NCBI RefSeq assembly: GCF_023278085.1
Contig: NZ_CP066265.1
Span: 1,580,501-1,644,500, forward strand
Reading direction: 5' to 3'
DNA from: Pseudomonas syringae
GTDB lineage: Bacteria > Pseudomonadota > Gammaproteobacteria > Pseudomonadales > Pseudomonadaceae
DNA: 64,000 bases
The notes under the pieces were generated by a model. The model made no database searches. It was not told the DNA's origin and saw only the letters and a list, made by a program, of their open reading frames with translations. Below, in pieces: positions 9,341 to 17,146 of the stretch. Position 1 is the first letter of the stretch. Every line of letters begins with the position of its first letter. The position numbers were made by a program, and so were the translations under genes.

Positions 9341-10831
9341 ATGGTTGCCGAGTTATTAGCCCGTCTGGGCGTGGCGAACAGTGCCCACACACAAGGGGAC
9401 TACCCGGTCTACACCCCGATTGATGGCAGCCGGATTGCCTCGGTCACGCTGGAAAACAAAGCGCAGGTCGTGGCGCGCATCGACAACGCCCACAGTGCAT
9501 TCCTGCAATGGCGCACCGTACCGGCCCCGCGTCGCGGCGAGCTGGTGCGAATCTTTGGTGAAGTACTGCGCGAGCACAAGGCTGACCTTGGCGAACTGGT
9601 GTCGGTCGAGGCGGGCAAGATCACGCAGGAAGGCCTGGGTGAAGTGCAGGAAATGATCGACATCTGCGACTTCGCCGTCGGTCTGTCGCGGCAGTTGTAC
9701 GGCCTGACCATCGCGTCCGAGCGTCCCGGCCACCACATGCGTGAAACCTGGCACCCGCTGGGCGTGGTCGGCGTGATCAGCGCTTTCAACTTTCCGGTCG
9801 CGGTGTGGGCCTGGAACACCACGCTGGCGCTGGTCTGCGGCAACCCGGTGATCTGGAAACCGTCGGAAAAGACCCCGCTGACGGCCCTGGCCTGTCAGGC
9901 GCTGTTCGACAAGGCGCTGAAGATTTTCGGTGATGCCCCTGCAGCGCTGGCCCAGTTGGTGATCGGAGATCGTGACGCCGGTGAAGCACTGGTTGATGAT
10001 CCGCGCGTGCCCCTTATCAGCGCGACCGGCAGCACCCGTATGGGCCGTGAAGTCGGCCCGCGTGTCGCCGCCCGTTTCGGGCGCAGCATTCTGGAATTGG
10101 GCGGCAACAACGCGATGATTCTGGCGCCGAGCGCCGATCTGGACCTGGCCGTGCGCGGCATCCTGTTCAGCGCCGTGGGCACCGCCGGTCAGCGCTGCAC
10201 CACGCTGCGCCGTCTGATCGTGCATCGCTCAATCAAGGACGAAGTCGTTTCCCGCGTGAAAGCGGCCTACGCCAAAGTGCGGGTCGGTGATCCACGCGAA
10301 GGCAATCTGATCGGTCCGCTGATCGACCAGCAGGCGTTCTCGGCGATGCAAGACGCGTTGACCAAAGCCCGTGACGAGGGCGGTCAGGTGTTCGGTGGCG
10401 AGCGTCAGTTGCAGGACCAATACCCGAACGGTTATTACGTCACGCCGGCCATCGCCGAAATGCCGGGCCAGAGCGAAGTGGTGCGTCACGAAACCTTCGC
10501 GCCGATTCTCTATGTGCTGGCCTACGACGACTTCGAAGAGGCCCTGCGCCTGAATAACGAAGTGCCACAGGGCCTGTCGTCGTGCATTTTCACCACTGAC
10601 CTGCGCGAAGCCGAGGCTTTCCAGAGTGCGGCGGGCAGCGATTGTGGCATCGCCAACGTCAACATCGGCACCAGCGGTGCAGAGATCGGCGGCGCGTTTG
10701 GTGGCGAGAAGGAAACCGGTGGCGGTCGCGAGTCCGGCTCCGATTCGTGGCGCGCCTACATGCGCCGGCAGACCAACACTGTCAACTATTCCCGCGAGCT
10801 GCCACTGGCTCAGGGCATCGTTTTCGACTGA
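9341..10831 (+). CDS. amaB: L-aminoadipate-semialdehyde / delta1-piperideine-6-carboxylate dehydrogenase AmaB
   Basis: This 496-residue NAD(P)-dependent aldehyde dehydrogenase of the antiquitin (ALDH7) type oxidises L-2-aminoadipate 6-semialdehyde to L-2-aminoadipate. The catalytic general base is Glu252 (LELGGNNAM) and the nucleophile Cys286 (GQRCTT). FNFPVAVWAWNTTLALVCGNPVIWKPSEKTPLT is the cofactor-binding region (key part FNFPVAVWAWN ... WKPSEKTPL). IGTSGAEIGGAFGGEKETGGGRESGSD near the C-terminus (key part GEKETGGGRESGSD) is typical of ALDH7. The start is the ATG at 9341 after an AGGAGAATCAAT ribosome-binding site. amaA follows after 42 bp in the same direction. Confidence 0.93.
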   Translation: MVAELLARLGVANSAHTQGDYPVYTPIDGSRIASVTLENKAQVVARIDNAHSAFLQWRTVPAPRRGELVRIFGEVLREHKADLGELVSVEAGKITQEGLGEVQEMIDICDFAVGLSRQLYGLTIASERPGHHMRETWHPLGVVGVISAFNFPVAVWAWNTTLALVCGNPVIWKPSEKTPLTALACQALFDKALKIFGDAPAALAQLVIGDRDAGEALVDDPRVPLISATGSTRMGREVGPRVAARFGRSILELGGNNAMILAPSADLDLAVRGILFSAVGTAGQRCTTLRRLIVHRSIKDEVVSRVKAAYAKVRVGDPREGNLIGPLIDQQAFSAMQDALTKARDEGGQVFGGERQLQDQYPNGYYVTPAIAEMPGQSEVVRHETFAPILYVLAYDDFEEALRLNNEVPQGLSSCIFTTDLREAEAFQSAAGSDCGIANVNIGTSGAEIGGAFGGEKETGGGRESGSDSWRAYMRRQTNTVNYSRELPLAQGIVFD

Positions 10832-10873
10832 TCCGCAACGGGCGCTTTTCACCGACATGGCTGGAGTTTTTCG

Positions 10874-12160
10874 ATGGTGCAGTTTGCTGAAGGCTGTCTG
10901 TGGGAACAATTGACTCCGCAACGTCCGGTGAGCCCGGCGCTGACCGGAGAGCGAAGCGCCGACGTGTGCATCATCGGTGCCGGGTTTACCGGTCTGTCGG
11001 CGGCGTTGCAGTTGCTTGAGGGCGGCAAGTCGGTGTGCGTGGTCGAAGCCCATCAGGTTGGCCACGGCGGGTCGGGGCGCAACGTGGGGCTGGTCAACGC
11101 CGGCACCTGGGTGGCGCCCGATGCGCTGGAAAAGGTGCTGGGCAGCGTCGAAGCCAGTCGCCTCAACACAGCACTTGGCGCAGCGCCGGCGCTGGTGTTC
11201 TCGACTATCGACAAATACCGCATCGATTGCCAGGACACCCGCACCGGCAACCTGCACATGGCGCACAACAGCAAGGGCCTGGCGGATTTGCAAAGCCGCG
11301 CCGAGCAATGGCAGCGGCGCGGTGCCAACGTCGAATTGCTGACCGGCAAGCCCTGCGAAGACGCCTGCGGCACTGACAAGGTCAGCGGCGCGTTGCTCGA
11401 TCATCGTGCCGGCACGGTCAACCCGATGGCGTATGTGTCGGGCATGGCGCTCAACGTCGTTGCGCGCGGCGGTCAGCTCTTTGGCGAGTCTGCGGTGACC
11501 GGGCTGCAACGCACTGAAGACGGCTGGAAGGTGTCCACTGCGGCTGGCAGCGTGCGGGCCGAGAAAGTGATCATTGCCTCCAACGCCTACACCGAAGGCG
11601 AGTGGACCGACGTCAAGGATCACATGTTCGCCGGTTATTACTACCAGGTCGCCTCGCAGCCACTCAGCGGCGCGGCGCAAGCGGGCATTCTGCGCGGCGG
11701 GCAGGGCTCATGGGATACGCGCACAGTGCTCAGCAATATTCGTCGTGATGCGCATGGGCGGTTGCTGCTGGGCAGCCTCGGCAACGCCGGCAATTATCCA
11801 CTGTGGTTCATTCGTCAGTGGGCTGATCGCGTCCAGCAGCATTACTTTCCACAGCTGGGCCGGGTCGAGTGGGAAAGCACCTGGACCGGCCGCATCGGCT
11901 TCACGCCAGACCACTTGTTGCGCCTGTTCGAACCTGCACCAGGCTTGCTGGCCGCGACCGGGTTCAATGGCCGGGGTGTCACTACCGGAACCTTGGTGGG
12001 CAAATGCTTCGCCGATTACCTGCTGACTGACGATGCGGCGGCGCTGCCGGTAAGCTTCTCCAGCAGCAAGAAGGTGTCAGGCAGGTCGTTGCGCACCCTG
12101 GCCTACGATGCCGGTTTCACGCTGTACCACGCCGGACAATGCCTGCGCGTGGTGCTTTGA
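10874..12160 (+). CDS. amaA: L-pipecolate oxidase AmaA, FAD-dependent
   Basis: This 428-residue DAO-family flavoprotein carries the dinucleotide-binding motif DVCIIGAGFTGLSAALQLLEGG at about residues 29-50 and the second conserved VGHGGSGRNVGLVNAG block. In Pseudomonas AmaA oxidises L-pipecolate to delta1-piperideine-6-carboxylate, the substrate for AmaB. The C-terminal ATGFNGRGVTTGTLVGK motif closes the FAD site. It follows amaB after 42 bp, the order seen for the ama pair. The sequence alone cannot exclude another secondary or cyclic amine substrate, but the hglS and aminotransferase neighbours make lysine/pipecolate breakdown the best reading. Confidence 0.9.
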   Translation: MVQFAEGCLWEQLTPQRPVSPALTGERSADVCIIGAGFTGLSAALQLLEGGKSVCVVEAHQVGHGGSGRNVGLVNAGTWVAPDALEKVLGSVEASRLNTALGAAPALVFSTIDKYRIDCQDTRTGNLHMAHNSKGLADLQSRAEQWQRRGANVELLTGKPCEDACGTDKVSGALLDHRAGTVNPMAYVSGMALNVVARGGQLFGESAVTGLQRTEDGWKVSTAAGSVRAEKVIIASNAYTEGEWTDVKDHMFAGYYYQVASQPLSGAAQAGILRGGQGSWDTRTVLSNIRRDAHGRLLLGSLGNAGNYPLWFIRQWADRVQQHYFPQLGRVEWESTWTGRIGFTPDHLLRLFEPAPGLLAATGFNGRGVTTGTLVGKCFADYLLTDDAAALPVSFSSSKKVSGRSLRTLAYDAGFTLYHAGQCLRVVL

Positions 12161-12172
12161 CGTGATCAGCTA

Positions 12173-13546
12173 TCAGGCGGTTCGACTCTTGAGCCGCAAC
12201 TCCGCACACAGCCCGCCCTGCGCCGAGTTGCGCAGGTGCAGGCTGCTTTCCAGTTTGCGCACGATCATGTCGACAATCGCCAGCCCCAGTCCTGCGCCAT
12301 TGCTGTGGCCCTGACTGTAGAAGCGCTCAAACAGACGCGCCTTCTGCTGCTCATCGATGCCCGGCCCTGAATCTTCGACGCACAGGTGCGCGCTGCCGTC
12401 CTGCTGACGGTTGAGCATCACGCGAATCTCGCTGGCCGGCGGTGCGAAGTTGAGTGCGTTGGTCAGCAGGTTTTGCAACGCAATGGTGATGGCCGCCGGG
12501 TCGCTGTGGATCACACACTCATCGCCTGCTTCGAACACCAGATCGACGCGCTTCTCCAGCGCCAGCGGTGTCAGCTCGGCCATTTCCTCGCGCACCAGCG
12601 TGTTCAGTTCGAAGGTCTGCAACTGGCTGAGCTCGACGCGTGGCTCAAGACGGGCCATGGTCAGCAACTGACTGGCCAGACGCGCTGCGCGGTCGACGCC
12701 ATGCACCAGAAAATCCAGCGCTTCCAGACGTTGTTCCGGGCTTTCTGCCTGCCGGGCGTTTTGCGCATGGATGCGCAGCACGGTCAGCGGTGTGCGCAAT
12801 TCATGGGCCGCGTCGGCGATGAAGCGACGCTCCCGTTCCAGCACGCTTTCGATCTGGGTCAGCAGCCGATTGAGCGCGTATTGCATGGGTTCCAGCTCTT
12901 TGGGCAGCGGCGTGATATCGAGCGGTTCCAGGCTTTCGGCGTCGCGCTTGCGAATCACCTTGGCCATCGATTGCAGCGGGCGCAGGCCCCAGCCGATCGC
13001 CAGCCAGATCGCGACCACCAGCAATGGCACGCCGATCAGCGTAGGCCACAAGGTGTGACTGACGATGCGCTGAATCAGGTCCTGACGCACATCGTCGCGC
13101 TCGCCGACCCAGATCAGGAAACCCTGCTGTGGATCGGCGAGCAGAAAACCACACCATTCGTGGCCGTTTTCGATCAGGTCGTGGGAGCCTTCTTCGGCGG
13201 GCGGGGCGGTTAGCAGCGGGGCTTCGGCCGAGCGCACCAGCAGCTCGCCCGAGGTGCGCCAGACCTGAAACGTCAGCCGGGTTTCATAGGGGTGGGCTAC
13301 GCCGCTGGTACCGACCCGGCTCATGGCCTGATCGAACGCCTGATAGAGTTTGTCCAGATCCTGTTCACCTGCCGCCCGCTGGCTTAGCACGCCCTGCAGC
13401 AAGCGGGCGCTCTGCGCCAATTGCGCGTCGTAGACCTCTTCGATTTCGTGATGGCTGTCGCGCAGGGCGAGCAGGCTGATGGCCAGATCGCCGAGCAGCA
13501 ACAGCAGCAATACCGGAACCAGAATACGCGCGCGTACCGAGGTCAT
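12173..13546 (-). CDS. Sensor histidine kinase of the QseC/PmrB/BqsS type
   Basis: This 457-residue inner-membrane kinase has one TM segment at about 7-27, a periplasmic sensor of about 135 residues and a second TM at about 166-186. A HAMP-like linker, the H-box with His248 (FIADAAHELRTPLTVL), and an HATPase domain follow (N-box LQNLLTNALNFAP, G-box EDSGPGIDEQQKARLF, GAGLGLAIV). The sensor contains an ExxE at 34-37 (EIEE) near the first TM; ExxE motifs bind iron in PmrB-type sensors, but a single one here is weak evidence. It overlaps the response regulator by 4 bp (ATGA), giving translational coupling. Confidence 0.88.
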   Translation of the reverse strand: MTSVRARILVPVLLLLLLGDLAISLLALRDSHHEIEEVYDAQLAQSARLLQGVLSQRAAGEQDLDKLYQAFDQAMSRVGTSGVAHPYETRLTFQVWRTSGELLVRSAEAPLLTAPPAEEGSHDLIENGHEWCGFLLADPQQGFLIWVGERDDVRQDLIQRIVSHTLWPTLIGVPLLVVAIWLAIGWGLRPLQSMAKVIRKRDAESLEPLDITPLPKELEPMQYALNRLLTQIESVLERERRFIADAAHELRTPLTVLRIHAQNARQAESPEQRLEALDFLVHGVDRAARLASQLLTMARLEPRVELSQLQTFELNTLVREEMAELTPLALEKRVDLVFEAGDECVIHSDPAAITIALQNLLTNALNFAPPASEIRVMLNRQQDGSAHLCVEDSGPGIDEQQKARLFERFYSQGHSNGAGLGLAIVDMIVRKLESSLHLRNSAQGGLCAELRLKSRTA

Positions 13547-14205
13547 GCCTTGAGCTCCAGCAGGTAGCCGACGCCACGCACGGTGCGGATCAGCTCGGTG
13601 GACAGTTTCTTGCGCAGGTTGTGAATCAGCACTTCCAAGGTGTTGCTTTCGACCTTGTCCTGCCAGCCGTACAGGGTGTTGGACAGGCGCTCGCGGGTCA
13701 CCACTTTGCCGGGGCGGATCATCAACTGATGCAGCAGCTGGTATTCCATCGGCGTCATCGGTACTTCGCTGCCCTGAAAACTGACTTGCTGCGAGGCCGG
13801 GTCCAGGCTGATGCCTGCATGTTCCAGCAACGGTTGCGCACGCCCCTGGCTGCGCCTGAGCAAGGCCCGCACCCGGGCTTTCAACTCATCGACGTCGAAC
13901 GGCTTGACCAGGTAATCGTCGGCACCGGCATCCAGCCCGGCAATGCGGTCGGCAGTGCCGTCGCGGGCGGTCAGGATCAGCACCGGCAGGGCGAGTTCTT
14001 CGGCACGCAACTGGCGCAGCAGGTCGAAGCCGTCCATGCGCGGCAGGCCGAGGTCGAGCAGCAACAGGTCGAACGGTTCGCTGCGCAGGGCATGCAGCGC
14101 ACTCAGCCCGTCTTCGAGCCAGTCGAGCGTGTAGCCCTCGTTGTTCAGGGCCACACGGATGCCTTGGCCAATCGCACGATCATCCTCGACAAGAAGCAGG
14201 CGCAT
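13543..14205 (-). CDS. OmpR-family response regulator (QseB/PmrA/BqsR type)
   Basis: This 220-residue regulator has a receiver domain (acidic pocket EDD at 7-9, phosphoacceptor Asp51 in LLLDLGLPRMD, conserved Lys in DYLVKPFD) and a C-terminal winged helix ending TVRGVGYLLELKA. The ATG at 14205 (MRLLLVEDD) is the correct start; an upstream in-frame ATG at 14277 would add unrelated residues. The kinase is immediately downstream with a 4-bp overlap. A TTAAG-N6-CTAAG direct repeat in the divergent promoter is a candidate binding site, since PmrA- and BqsR-type regulators recognise tandem TTAAG half-sites. Confidence 0.9.
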   Translation of the reverse strand: MRLLLVEDDRAIGQGIRVALNNEGYTLDWLEDGLSALHALRSEPFDLLLLDLGLPRMDGFDLLRQLRAEELALPVLILTARDGTADRIAGLDAGADDYLVKPFDVDELKARVRALLRRSQGRAQPLLEHAGISLDPASQQVSFQGSEVPMTPMEYQLLHQLMIRPGKVVTRERLSNTLYGWQDKVESNTLEVLIHNLRKKLSTELIRTVRGVGYLLELKA

Positions 14206-14309
14206 AGGTTTTCGACCAGTGAGTAGGGGGAGAAGGGCGCCATGATGCCGCCCGCTCGCAGCGCCGCGAAGTGCCACGTGTCCGGGAAGATGTTACCAGC
14301 TGTTGCGCG

Positions 14310-14325
14310 TTAAGCTTTTCCTAAG
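14310..14325 (+). promoter_or_regulatory. Candidate response-regulator site TTAAG-N6-CTAAG
   Basis: The 168-bp region between the response regulator and the PepSY gene contains TTAAG-CTTTTC-CTAAG, a direct repeat with an 11-bp period, 48 bp before the PepSY ATG. BqsR of P. aeruginosa is reported to bind TTAAG-N6-TTAAG and PmrA similar half-sites. The match here has one mismatch. It would place the PepSY/cytochrome operon, and possibly the two-component genes themselves, under this regulator; this is inference. Confidence 0.5.
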
Positions 14326-14373
14326 ACTCGTTTCGCACAGTAGGCGCTCCTTAACTGCCTGCGAGTATTTTTC

Positions 14374-14637
14374 ATGCACAAGTTCCTGCTGATTCCTCTG
14401 TTGCTGGCCAGCCCGCTGGCGCTTGCCGGTCCGCAATGCACCACCGCTGAAAAGTCCCAATGGCAGGATCAGGCCAAATTCCAGGAGCAACTCAAGGCTC
14501 AGGGTTACGAGATCAGCAAGTTCAAGGTCACCGATGGCAACTGCTACGAGATCTACGGTTTCGACAAGGACAAGCGCAAGGTCGAGATCTATCACGATCC
14601 GGTCAGCGGTAAAGCGGTCAAGACCGAGATCAAGTAA
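14374..14637 (+). CDS. Periplasmic PepSY-domain protein
   Basis: This 87-residue protein has a signal peptide (MHKFLLIPLLLASPLALAGP) and a single PepSY-like domain: KFQEQLKAQGYEISKFKVTDG followed by YEIYGFDKDKRKVEIYHDPVSGKAVK (key stretch YEIYGFDKDKRKVEIYHDP). Small PepSY proteins are often target genes of PmrAB/QseBC/BqsRS-like systems. It is divergent from the response regulator. It overlaps the following cytochrome b561 gene by one base (TAATG), so the two are translationally coupled. Two cysteines are present in the mature part. The exact role of such proteins is unknown. Confidence 0.85.
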   Translation: MHKFLLIPLLLASPLALAGPQCTTAEKSQWQDQAKFQEQLKAQGYEISKFKVTDGNCYEIYGFDKDKRKVEIYHDPVSGKAVKTEIK

Positions 14638-15182
14638 TGAGCCGGGTTTCCCTGCGCCTGTGGGACCCGCTGGTCAGGCTGTTTCACGTCTCGATCGCGG
14701 GTGTTTTCGTTACCAATTATTTCTTCAATGAAGCGGGTGGCGATTGGCATGTCTGGCTGGGCTATTACGCAGTGGCCTGGCTGGGAGTGCGAGTGGTGTG
14801 GGGATTCCTCGGGCCGACCAGCGCCCGCTGGAGTGATTTCTGGCCGAGTCCGGCGCGTCTGCGTGCGCATTTACGCTCGCTGATAACCCGGCAGCCAATG
14901 CACCGGCTCGGTCATTCGCCGCTGGGCGCGCTGGTCATGGTACTAATGATGGCGCTGATCTTCGGCATGGGCCTGACCGGTTTTCTGATGGAAGAGGTCG
15001 ATGCCTTGTGGGGCGCCGACTGGCCATTGCAGACCCATGAAATTCTCGCCAACACGCTGTGTGCCCTGGTGGTGCTGCACATGGCCGCGGCCGTCTTCGA
15101 AAGTTTTCAGGTACGTGACAACCTGCCTTTGTCGATGTTGACAGGGAGACGACGTCCCTTACCTGAAGATAATCATCGCTGA
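14637..15182 (+). CDS. Cytochrome b561 / Ni-Fe hydrogenase-type b-cytochrome family protein
   Basis: This 181-residue membrane protein has four hydrophobic segments and conserved histidines placed as heme ligands of the cytochrome b561 (prokaryotic) family: WDPLVRLFHV at the N-terminus, DWHVWLGYYAVAW, LGHSPLGALVMVL and VLHMAA. Family members pass electrons between the quinone pool or a periplasmic partner and the membrane. The ATG overlaps the stop codon of the PepSY gene by one base. Partner and substrate are unknown; the paired PepSY protein is the obvious candidate. Confidence 0.85.
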   Translation: MSRVSLRLWDPLVRLFHVSIAGVFVTNYFFNEAGGDWHVWLGYYAVAWLGVRVVWGFLGPTSARWSDFWPSPARLRAHLRSLITRQPMHRLGHSPLGALVMVLMMALIFGMGLTGFLMEEVDALWGADWPLQTHEILANTLCALVVLHMAAAVFESFQVRDNLPLSMLTGRRRPLPEDNHR

Positions 15183-15220
15183 ACCCTCATCCTTGTTCCT
15201 CATCACAGTGATGCCTCCTG

Positions 15221-16519
15221 ATGCGTGTTATTTCCCGAAACCTGACTGCATGGAGCGCAGGCCTGATTGTTGTAGCGATTTTTCTCAGCGCATGGCTCAG
15301 CCATCCGTTGCACCGGATTTCCGGTTTTGCCGTGAGCCCGGCCCCTGCGGGCACTGAAAGCCTTGCGCCCAAGGCGTCCTACAGTTCGCGCTTCGCGTCC
15401 TCTGACCTGGACGATTTCGTGCACTCGTCAGCCGTGACGGCGCTGCCCGGCGGTGACCTGATGGCGGTGTGGTTTGCCGGTTCCCGCGAAGGCGCGGGAG
15501 ACGTCGAAATCCGCACCTCGCGCTTCGATTCGCGTACCGAGGAATGGGGCGGTGAACAGGTGCTGGCGACCCGCGAATCGACCCAGACCGGCACCGGCAA
15601 GTACATCCGCAAGCTGGGCAATCCGGTGATTGCGCTGGCTCCGGACAACCGTCTGTGGCTGTTCTACGTCTCGGTGTCGGTGGGCGGCTGGGCCGGTAGC
15701 TCGGTCAACAGCATGGTCTCCAGCGACATGGGCGCTAGCTGGTCGCCGCCGCGTCAACTGGTGACGTCGCCGTTTCTGAACATCAGCACACTGGTCCGTG
15801 GCGCGCCGGTGTTTCATGTCGATGGCTCGATCGGCCTGCCGGTGTATCACGAGTTTCTCGGCAAATTTGCCGAATACCTCTACCTGAGTGCGGACGGCGA
15901 GGTGATCGACAAGTTTCGCATCAGTCGCGGCAAGAACTCCTTGCAGCCAACCGTTGTGCCGCTGGACGAAAAGCGCGGCGTGGCGTTGTTGCGTTATGCC
16001 GGTGAGACCTTCCATCGGGTACTGGCCAGCCGCACCGAAGACGGCGGGCAAACCTGGAGCGAACCGTATCCGCTGACGCCGAGCAACCCCAACTCATCGC
16101 TGGCGGCGGTGGGTGTGCCGGGCAAAGGCATGCTGGTGGCGCTCAATGATCTGCGCGAAGGCCGCTTCAAACTCAGCCTGTACAGCACCGATGAGCAGAT
16201 GAAGGTTTGGCGGCCGTTGCCTGATCTGGACAAGTCGCCCGATCCGCTGGGCACCCCGTTCTCTCTGGAAGCCTACAAGGAGGTTATAGGCGAAGGCTTT
16301 CGTGCTTCCAGCGGCGCACGTCGCCAGCCGATGGAAGCAGAGTTTCTGAGCAATCTGGATCAGCGCGTCTGTTCGTCCGATGGCTGTGATTTCGAGTACG
16401 AATATCCGTATTTCATTCGTAGCCCGGACGGCCTGTACCACCTGGTCTATTCGTGGAATAACACCTTCATCAAACATGTCAGCTTCAATGAGGCCTGGCT
16501 GGCGGAGCAGCTTTTATGA
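15221..16519 (+). CDS. Sialidase-like (BNR/Asp-box) exported protein
   Basis: This 432-residue protein has an N-terminal signal anchor (hydrophobic about 10-27) and a six-bladed-propeller-type sialidase/BNR fold. Asp-boxes are visible at about 167-174 (SSDMGASW) and 272-279 (TEDGGQTW). HSSAVTALPGGDLMAVWFAGSREG (key part LMAVWFAGSREG) is the blade holding the sialidase-like arginine region. It lacks clear proof of sialic-acid specificity, and many bacterial homologues act on other glycans or are uncharacterised. It begins 38 bp after the cytochrome gene and overlaps the next gene by 4 bp, so it forms a cassette with the membrane protein and the LTA-synthase-like transferase. A cell-surface or periplasmic glycan role is inferred. 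Confidence 0.8.
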   Translation: MRVISRNLTAWSAGLIVVAIFLSAWLSHPLHRISGFAVSPAPAGTESLAPKASYSSRFASSDLDDFVHSSAVTALPGGDLMAVWFAGSREGAGDVEIRTSRFDSRTEEWGGEQVLATRESTQTGTGKYIRKLGNPVIALAPDNRLWLFYVSVSVGGWAGSSVNSMVSSDMGASWSPPRQLVTSPFLNISTLVRGAPVFHVDGSIGLPVYHEFLGKFAEYLYLSADGEVIDKFRISRGKNSLQPTVVPLDEKRGVALLRYAGETFHRVLASRTEDGGQTWSEPYPLTPSNPNSSLAAVGVPGKGMLVALNDLREGRFKLSLYSTDEQMKVWRPLPDLDKSPDPLGTPFSLEAYKEVIGEGFRASSGARRQPMEAEFLSNLDQRVCSSDGCDFEYEYPYFIRSPDGLYHLVYSWNNTFIKHVSFNEAWLAEQLL

Positions 16520-17136
16520 TCGCTTTGGGATTGGCTCATCTGGCGTTTGCCTGGGCACTGTTTGTTTTGTTGGCGCCGCTGACTTCATCCTTGTGGTGGC
16601 GCTGCGGCCTGCTGACGGCGACGTCGGTGTTGAGCGTTGTCTCGATCGACGGCCTGTCGATGGCCGCTTATGCCCGCAGCCTGACCGATGATCTGGCGAT
16701 CAGCAGCCTCCTGCTACTGGGCTGGCTGACCCTGCAACGGCTGGGCGTGGTTAAACCTGTGGCCGCTTCGTCGCGCCTGATCGTGCTGCTGGTCTTTGCA
16801 GCACTGGCCCTGGCGCTGTACCCGGCAACGCTCGGCCTGACCTATTTCGATCCCTATCGCTGGGGCTACAACCCGCGGCCGATGATCATCATTGTCGCGG
16901 TCATTGCGCTGGGGCTGATCTGCCTGCGTAATGCGTTGGGCGTGGCGATGCTGACAACCGCGACGCTGGCGTTCACCTTCCGGCTCAAACCTTCGGAAAA
17001 CTATTGGGATTACCTGATCGACCCGCTGCTTGCGCTGTATTGCTGCGGCGCTTTGCTGAGTCTGGCTGTCCGTTTTGTTTATCACCGCACGACCGGGCAG
17101 CGCCGTTCGGCTGCTTTGTCTGCTGGCAACGTATAG
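16516..17136 (+). CDS. Polytopic membrane protein of unknown function
   Basis: This 206-residue protein has about six hydrophobic segments and no motif I recognise. Notable conserved-looking stretches are SIDGLSMAAYARSLTDDLAIS and PATLGLTYFDPYRWGY, with charged and aromatic residues between helices. Its ATG overlaps the TGA of the sialidase-like gene (ATGA), and the LTA-synthase-like gene starts 10 bp after its stop. This tight packing implies one operon and a shared job, perhaps presenting or transporting the glycan or lipid substrate used by the neighbours. That is inference from context alone. Confidence 0.75.
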   Translation: MIALGLAHLAFAWALFVLLAPLTSSLWWRCGLLTATSVLSVVSIDGLSMAAYARSLTDDLAISSLLLLGWLTLQRLGVVKPVAASSRLIVLLVFAALALALYPATLGLTYFDPYRWGYNPRPMIIIVAVIALGLICLRNALGVAMLTTATLAFTFRLKPSENYWDYLIDPLLALYCCGALLSLAVRFVYHRTTGQRRSAALSAGNV

Positions 17137-17146
17137 AGGAACAAGA

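Noticed and set aside
10229..11680. Long minus-strand open frame of 483 codons across amaB/amaA
   Set aside because: It runs antisense to two well-recognised genes and its translation is low-complexity His/Arg/Gly-rich, as expected from a shadow frame.
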